Part shown: positions 5,957 to 10,372 of the stretch, piece by piece
Layout of the letters: each line of letters starts with the position of its first letter
Position numbering within the stretch: the stretch's first letter is position 1
Made by a program: the position numbers and the translations under genes
Notes under the pieces: generated by a model
What the model was told of the DNA's origin: nothing
The model's database searches: none
The model's input: the letters and a program-made list of their open reading frames with translations, nothing else
Origin: Nitrososphaerota archaeon
GTDB lineage: Archaea > Thermoproteota > Nitrososphaeria > Nitrososphaerales > CADDZS01
Direction of reading: 5' to 3'
Assembly (NCBI GenBank): GCA_027886785.1
Contig: JAPCJV010000028.1
Coordinates: 1 to 10,372, forward strand
Length of the DNA stretch: 10,372 bases

Positions 5957-7897
5957 TCACACGGGTGGTAACCCAATTCTTTTCAGCAGATCGAGAAACC
6001 TCTCGTCCTCTCTTACTCCATCAAATTCTCGGTTTATCAGCAACATGTTGATATTTCCGTCGTGGGAAGAGTAGGCTCTTTCCAGCCATTCGAATCCGGA
6101 TTCTTTCTCTCCCAAAAGAAAATGCACCTCGGCAAATTTTTCCGGGCTAATGTTTTCTTCCTGATATCTTGCCTCTACCTCACTTAAAATATTCCGGGCT
6201 TCGCTTTTCCGAGACATTGTTGCAAGACAATACGCTTTCCACAGTTTTGCCTCCAGCGGTTCCTTTTTGGCTTTCTCAAAAGCTTCGGCCTCTTGAAGCG
6301 CTTCGTCAAACATTTTCTGGCTACAAAAAGCTTGGACAATCCACCCCCGGGAATGATCGCGGGCGGGATCCATATCCAGAACCTTTCTGAATTGTTCTAT
6401 TGCTTTCTTGTACTCTCCGTTGTAAAGTAGCCAGTTCCCATAATTTTCGTTTATAACGGGGGAAAAAGGATCTAGTTCCATTGCTCTAAATATTTCGTTA
6501 AAGGCTTCCGGCAAACGCCCCTGCTGAACCAGAACATGTGAGTACCATTGATGGGCGGTGGCATAGCTGGGTTTTAGTGTAATCGCCCGTGTGTACTCGG
6601 CCTCTGCCTGTTTCCAGTTGTGTTCATAGTAGTGCAAATATGCACCTAGTGCTGCGTGAGCTTCCGGGAGATCTGGGTCGAGCTCCAATGCTTTCACTGC
6701 ATATTCTTTCACCTTTTGGAAATTGGGAGCGTATTCGCCTAGCCCGTTTCTTGCTATGACCTGATAGCAGTTCGCTAGACCCGAGTAGCCGAGGGCAAAA
6801 CTGGGATCTTTCTTGATCGATAATTCAAAATATTCAATCGCCTTCAGGACTGCTTCCTTGGTTCTTTCATTCCAGAAAAATCTCCCTTTGATATACAGCG
6901 TATATGCTTCAGGTTTAGCCGTCGGCTCGGTTTCAAGCCTGACCTTGATCGAGTCCACCAATTGAATCCGCAGCTCTTTGGTGACCCTCTCGGCGATGTC
7001 GCTTTGAATAGCGAAAATATCATCCAGATCCCGATCATAATTCTGGGCCCACAGGTGCCCGTCCTTTTGAGCATCGATCATCTGCACCGTGACCCTAATT
7101 CTGTTCTTGGCCTTTCTGATGCTCCCCTCGACCAGGGTCCCGGCATTGAGCTCCCTTCCTATCTCCGTCACCTTCTTGGAAACAGCTCTATACTGCATCA
7201 CCGAGGTTCTCGCGATCACGGTGAGCTCTTTCACGTTGGAAAGAGAAGCGATCACCTCCTCGGTCAACCCATCCGAAAAAAATTCATCGTTGGGATCGGG
7301 GCTCATATTTTTGAAAGGGAGAACAGCGACCCGGCGCGGTTCCAGGGGACTCTCCCGTGCCGGCTCTACTTCCCAGGGCATTACCACTCGGTAGAGATCA
7401 ACGGGCAGCTCCACATTTTTGAGTTTCTGACTCTCCATTCGGACGAGAGGGAAATCCACCTTGTTTTTGACCTGAGCGAACACTTGCTCCGAGAGGCATA
7501 CTCCTCCAGGTGGGGCGAATTGCTCGATGCGCGAGGAAATGTTCACGGTATCGCCAAAAATGTCTCCATCCACTTCAGTGTTGGAGATCACATCGCCTAC
7601 GTGGATTCCAACTCTTATTTCCAATCTGTCACTGGAAGGCAGTCCCATATTGCGCTCGTGCATTACTCGTTGCATAGCTACAGAACATTGAACGGCTTCT
7701 AACGCGCTCCGAAATTCGACGAGAAAGGCATCGCCGATCGTTTTCACTTCACGCCCAGAATATTTTGGAATCAGAGTACGCATGAGCTCGTTGTGCTGCG
7801 CCAAAAGACGCATCGCCTGTCCCTCATCTCTTTGAGTTAGAGCTGTAAAGCCGACAATGTCTGTGAACATTATCGCTGCCAGCTTACGAGACTGCAT
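5957..7897 (-). CDS. Class III adenylate cyclase fused to TolB-like region and TPR repeats
   Basis: This 646-residue soluble protein predicted to make cAMP has no signal peptide or membrane segment visible. Residues 1-170 are a class III cyclase homology domain with every key residue present: metal-binding D13 (FTDIVGFT) and D56 (IGDAF), adenine-selecting K52 and D112 (GDIFGDTVN), and transition-state N119 and R123 (VNISSR). Residues about 187-312 (RRVAVLPFKNMSPDPNDEFF to DDIFAIQSDIAERVTKEL) form a TolB/FlgO-like region common in this fusion. From about 330 to 600 there are TPR helices, for example AIEYFELSIKKDPSFALGYS, KALELDPDLPEAHAALGAY and AITLKPSYATAHQWYSHVL. The TPRs probably bind a protein partner. 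The ATG at 7897 is preferred because the cyclase fold starts at once and a TATA box lies 34 bases upstream. The effector of cAMP is not in the window. Confidence 0.9.
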   Translation of the reverse strand: MQSRKLAAIMFTDIVGFTALTQRDEGQAMRLLAQHNELMRTLIPKYSGREVKTIGDAFLVEFRSALEAVQCSVAMQRVMHERNMGLPSSDRLEIRVGIHVGDVISNTEVDGDIFGDTVNISSRIEQFAPPGGVCLSEQVFAQVKNKVDFPLVRMESQKLKNVELPVDLYRVVMPWEVEPARESPLEPRRVAVLPFKNMSPDPNDEFFSDGLTEEVIASLSNVKELTVIARTSVMQYRAVSKKVTEIGRELNAGTLVEGSIRKAKNRIRVTVQMIDAQKDGHLWAQNYDRDLDDIFAIQSDIAERVTKELRIQLVDSIKVRLETEPTAKPEAYTLYIKGRFFWNERTKEAVLKAIEYFELSIKKDPSFALGYSGLANCYQVIARNGLGEYAPNFQKVKEYAVKALELDPDLPEAHAALGAYLHYYEHNWKQAEAEYTRAITLKPSYATAHQWYSHVLVQQGRLPEAFNEIFRAMELDPFSPVINENYGNWLLYNGEYKKAIEQFRKVLDMDPARDHSRGWIVQAFCSQKMFDEALQEAEAFEKAKKEPLEAKLWKAYCLATMSRKSEARNILSEVEARYQEENISPEKFAEVHFLLGEKESGFEWLERAYSSHDGNINMLLINREFDGVREDERFLDLLKRIGLPPV

Positions 7898-7925
7898 GCT
7901 CTATGAATCACTCGTTGCAGAGCTC

Positions 7926-7936
7926 CGATTTATAGA
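7926..7936 (-). promoter_or_regulatory. TATA box for the cyclase gene
   Basis: On the minus strand this reads TCTATAAATCG, with its centre about 34 bases before the ATG at 7897. That predicts a transcription start within about 10 bases of the ATG, and no Shine-Dalgarno sequence is visible. Confidence 0.5.
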
Positions 7937-8119
7937 TGACATTATGGGAGTTTGCAATTCTCTGACTTGTCGGATGGAGACTCTTGGTTGTAGATCGTTC
8001 TAATTGCAGTCAATTTCTTCCGAAAAAAGTATTACAGTGGTGTTTCAGCCAAATTCTGACAATTCCGAAAATCAGTACGGAGGGAGTTTCAGTTAGAAAG
8101 TAGATCCGACGAAACCGGA

Positions 8120-8788
8120 ATGCCGAAGATCAAGATCCGGGTAGAATCCCTGTCCGACATGGTGTTCGGGCTAGCTCTTTCGATCGGTTCGCTCGTGCTA
8201 ATTTCAAACGTGTCAGCAAATGCATCCGTGAGCGTCACTACCATATTCGTAAACATCCTGATTTTCGGATTTGGCTTTGTGATTATCGTCATGACCTGGC
8301 TCGGCTATTCACGTACCATCTCCCTATTACCGGTCGAGGTCCCATCGGCACTTTTTCTGAACATCTCGTTGCTCTTTTGTGTCGCAATCGAACCGTATCT
8401 TCTCTATGTCCTGTTCACGTTTCCCAATAACATCGAAATAACCTACTATTCATCATTGGCGTACGCGGTGGACATCGGAACGATGTTCTTTATCCTCGCC
8501 GGGCTTGCCCGTTTGGTGATTAAGGAAAATAGCAAAGGCGGAACGCAGCGAGTGCATCCATTAATCGTCGAGAGGTTCAAGCGGGTCGTTAAGTTTGATT
8601 ACGTCATTGGTGGAATTTTCCTTCTTTCCGCCCTGCCGATCTTCTGGATTGAAACTCCGATTGGATATTTGCGGTTTGTCCTATGGTACTCCGCGTTTGC
8701 ATTCTTCTTTTTGAGACGGCGCCCTAAGAATTTGCCTGAGAAAACTACGAATCACTCTACTGAAACGAGGGAGCCCGGAAATCCCTAG
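8120..8788 (+). CDS. TMEM175/DUF1211-like six-helix membrane protein
   Basis: This 222-residue integral membrane protein has predicted helices at about 11-29, 40-60, 76-98, 111-132, 160-176 and 184-199, and a charged tail that follows FFFLRRRPKN. The first helix starts with RVESLSDMVFGLALSI, close to the RxxxFSD signature of TMEM175 potassium channels, with Leu in place of Phe (R7, L11, S12, D13). The length and six-helix plan match prokaryotic single-repeat TMEM175 proteins, which assemble as tetramers and pass K+. The match away from helix 1 is modest (WLGYSRT, then ALFLNISLLFCVAIEPYLL), so a potassium channel is a plausible but unproven role. The ATG at 8120 sits just before the signature helix. 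It converges on the dehydratase gene and the two stop codons overlap. No clear TATA box was seen upstream. Confidence 0.7.
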   Translation: MPKIKIRVESLSDMVFGLALSIGSLVLISNVSANASVSVTTIFVNILIFGFGFVIIVMTWLGYSRTISLLPVEVPSALFLNISLLFCVAIEPYLLYVLFTFPNNIEITYYSSLAYAVDIGTMFFILAGLARLVIKENSKGGTQRVHPLIVERFKRVVKFDYVIGGIFLLSALPIFWIETPIGYLRFVLWYSAFAFFFLRRRPKNLPEKTTNHSTETREPGNP

Positions 8789-9915
8789 TGATACTTGTAT
8801 TTCGTGAAGAAATCGATGTGAGTTTCTTCGGCAGGATGTTTCTTCATTTCCGTGAAATTGAGCTCGACCCCCAGACCGGGCTTTTCAGAGACTTTGATTT
8901 TCCCTCCGGAAACCTGCTCTCTTTCCTTCGCAATCTCTTCCCTCCAGGGAACATCCACCCAGTACTCTAGAATCAGTCCGTTGGGCATAGTAGTCAAGAG
9001 ATGCGCGGCAGCTGATGTGGACACGACTCCATTGGAGTTGTGTGGAGCAACTAGGATATTCTTCGTCTCCGCCATCGTCCCGACCTTCTTTAGTTCTGAA
9101 ATTCCTCCCACGTGGCACACGTCTGGCTGAATTATATCGGCCACTCTTTTCTCGACCAGATTCCAGTAATCCCAGCGAGTAAACATCCGCTCGCCGCTCG
9201 CGATCGGCATATCCACTTCTCGACCCACTCGGACCAAACCATCGAGATCTTCCGGCGGACAAGGCTCTTCAAACCAGAAAGGATCGAACTTTTCCAATTT
9301 CTTCCCAATTCTGATTGCCGTCCTCGGCGAAAATCTCCCATGAGCTTCGATCAGCAGGTCGACCTTGGGGCCGACGGCTTCTCTTACTCCTCTTACGATC
9401 TCCACCGAGCTCTTTTCCGTTTCAGGATCTATTGTCAAGTCCGCCTTTCCAAAGGGATCGAATTTTAGAGCATCAAACCCCTTCTTGGTCATCTTCAGTG
9501 CCGCGTCCGCGTATTGTCTCGGCGTTCCCTCTCCTGAAAACCAACCGTTTGCGTACAGCCTGATATTATCGCGGTACTTGCCGCCGAGCAATTTGTATAC
9601 GGGAACCTTCAGCGATTTGCCGATTATGTCCCAGAGCGCCTGATCGATCCCGCTAATTGCCGTGTTGAAGATTGCCCCGCCGCGCCAGAAAGGTCCTTTT
9701 TGCATCCCGCGCCAGATCTTCTCAATATCAAACGGATCTTGACCGATTACGTACTTTCTCAGATCAAAGATAGCACCCTGAACGCCATTCTGATTATTGG
9801 CTAGCGTTGCTTCACCGATGCCAGTGATCTCGTCGTCGTCCGTTACCAACTCGACGAAAACATAGTTTCTCCATTTTGCGTAAACGGCATGCGTCCTAAT
9901 TTCGGTGATTTTCAA
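8785..9915 (-). CDS. Enolase-superfamily sugar-acid dehydratase (galactonate-dehydratase-like)
   Basis: This 376-residue member of the mandelate racemase/muconate-lactonizing subgroup has an N-terminal capping domain (MKITEIRTHAVYAKWRN, ITGIGEATL) and a barrel with the Mg2+ ligands in order: E190 (LLIEAHGRF), the EEP pair at 216-217 (FWFEEPCPPED) and E242 (ASGERM). H192 and H292 (VAPHNSNG) are the probable acid/base residues, and the QPDVCHVGGISELKKV strand (263-278) is typical of aldonate dehydratases. The family dehydrates sugar acids such as galactonate, arabinonate or gluconate to 2-keto-3-deoxy acids; which one cannot be read here. The ATG at 9915 begins the capping domain and a TATA-like ATTTAAA lies about 32 bases upstream. 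It is divergent from the aminotransferase gene and convergent with the membrane protein gene. Confidence 0.88.
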   Translation of the reverse strand: MKITEIRTHAVYAKWRNYVFVELVTDDDEITGIGEATLANNQNGVQGAIFDLRKYVIGQDPFDIEKIWRGMQKGPFWRGGAIFNTAISGIDQALWDIIGKSLKVPVYKLLGGKYRDNIRLYANGWFSGEGTPRQYADAALKMTKKGFDALKFDPFGKADLTIDPETEKSSVEIVRGVREAVGPKVDLLIEAHGRFSPRTAIRIGKKLEKFDPFWFEEPCPPEDLDGLVRVGREVDMPIASGERMFTRWDYWNLVEKRVADIIQPDVCHVGGISELKKVGTMAETKNILVAPHNSNGVVSTSAAAHLLTTMPNGLILEYWVDVPWREEIAKEREQVSGGKIKVSEKPGLGVELNFTEMKKHPAEETHIDFFTKYKYH

Positions 9916-9943
9916 CTTCGATCGAAAACGCTCCGAGATTAGG

Positions 9944-9950
9944 TTTAAAT
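9944..9950. promoter_or_regulatory. TATA-like box between dehydratase and aminotransferase
   Basis: TTTAAAT is centred 32 bases before the dehydratase ATG at 9915 on the minus strand, the leaderless distance, and 43 bases before the aminotransferase ATG at 9990 on the plus strand. It fits the minus-strand gene best. Use by both genes is possible because the box is nearly symmetric. Confidence 0.4.
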
Positions 9951-9989
9951 GAATTCATGCGAGAGGTTTTTCTCAACTGATATCAGAAG

Positions 9990-10372
9990 ATGGCATCAAA
10001 GAATTCCCTTGCCCTGTATGGCGGTAAGCCCGTAAGATCCAAAGTCCTCCCCGTTATGCATCCTGGAGCGACTTATTTCGACGACAAAGAGACAGACGCA
10101 GTACTCGAAGTCCTCAAGGCCCAGTCCCCGTACCGTTTCTACGGCCCAAACTTTCTCAACATTACCGGAAAGTTGGAAAAAGAGTTCGCAAAATACATTG
10201 GATCAAAATATGCCCTTGCCCTTACCTCAGGGACCGCGGCACTACACGCTTCTCTTGTCGGTCTGGATGTCCAGGAGGGCGACGAAGTTATCCTGCCTAC
10301 GTACGCGTGGATTTCCTGTCCCAGCGCCATTGTTGCATCGCGAGGTACTCCAGTACTTGCAAACATTGACAA
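9990..10372 (+). CDS. DegT/DnrJ/EryC1-family aminotransferase (partial, N-terminal)
   Basis: The frame from the ATG at 9990 is open to the right edge, giving 127 residues. It begins MASKNSLALYGGKPVR, the opening seen in many aminotransferases of the scyllo-inosose/2-deoxy-scyllo-inosose type. It continues with TYFDDKETDAVLEVL, LEKEFAKYIGSKYALALTSG, TAALHASL and GDEVILPTYAWIS. SGTAALHASL is the PLP-phosphate contact loop of this family, and the YAW(I)S segment matches its aromatic stacking region. The catalytic lysine lies beyond the edge and cannot be checked. Members transfer an amino group to keto-sugars or keto-cyclitols. It is divergent from the sugar-acid dehydratase. Two bases of an incomplete codon remain at the edge. 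Confidence 0.85.
   Translation, partial: MASKNSLALYGGKPVRSKVLPVMHPGATYFDDKETDAVLEVLKAQSPYRFYGPNFLNITGKLEKEFAKYIGSKYALALTSGTAALHASLVGLDVQEGDEVILPTYAWISCPSAIVASRGTPVLANID

Noticed and set aside
6962..7702. 246-codon open frame on the plus strand
   Set aside because: It is antisense to the cyclase catalytic and TolB-like regions, whose motifs are intact on the minus strand; its translation shows no domain.
10139..10372. Open frame on the minus strand at the right edge
   Set aside because: It is the complement of the DegT/DnrJ/EryC1 aminotransferase, whose SGTAALHASL motif is clear on the plus strand.
1..10372. CRISPR array, tRNA, rRNA or insertion sequence
   Set aside because: No regularly spaced direct repeats, cloverleaf, rRNA-like segment, transposase or terminal inverted repeats were seen while reading both strands; a covariance-model scan was not possible.

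Overview
The window reads best as a stretch of archaeal chromosome with about 50% GC. Several genes that open a transcript have a TATA-like A/T box (TTAAATA, TATAAAT or TTTAAAT) about 28-36 bases before the start codon and no Shine-Dalgarno sequence, which is the pattern of leaderless archaeal mRNAs. The one clear internal cistron (the SRPBCC gene) has a purine-rich AAAGGAAG instead. The gene content is that of a heterotroph handling sugars, polyols or sugar acids. The lineage cannot be fixed from this window; a soil or sediment Thermoplasmatota- or Thaumarchaeota-like organism is only a guess.

Layout. Positions 1-242 hold the C-terminal end of an unrecognised gene. Positions 250-1615 hold a small regulatory module: an ArsR-type winged-helix regulator translationally coupled to an SRPBCC/AHSA1 protein, then a SnoaL-like protein. 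Two near-identical palindromic sites that overlap TATA boxes precede the regulator and the SnoaL gene, which suggests one repressor controls both promoters. Positions 1629-2026 (minus) hold a VOC/glyoxalase-like gene broken by two frameshifts. The gap 2027-2304 contains a short coding-like remnant with no start codon.

The central and right parts are catabolic. A Gfo/Idh/MocA dehydrogenase (minus) is divergent from a CoA-acylating methylmalonate-semialdehyde dehydrogenase (plus), and an IolE-like TIM-barrel isomerase/dehydratase (minus) follows. A large class III adenylate cyclase fused to a TolB-like region and TPRs (minus) lies next, then a TMEM175/DUF1211-like membrane protein (plus). A mandelate-racemase-family sugar-acid dehydratase (minus) is divergent from the start of a DegT/DnrJ/EryC1 aminotransferase (plus), which runs off the right edge.

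The dehydrogenase, IolE-like protein, MmsA/IolA-type dehydrogenase and an aminotransferase resembling the scyllo-inosose type together hint at inositol or related cyclitol/keto-sugar metabolism. IolB, IolC, IolD and IolJ are not in the window, so the pathway is an inference. The longest gaps between called genes are 2027-2304 (remnant ORF), 7898-8119 (cyclase promoter, otherwise nothing seen), 5799-5956 (a possible TATA box, otherwise nothing seen) and 4905-5048 (a T-run that may terminate transcription).
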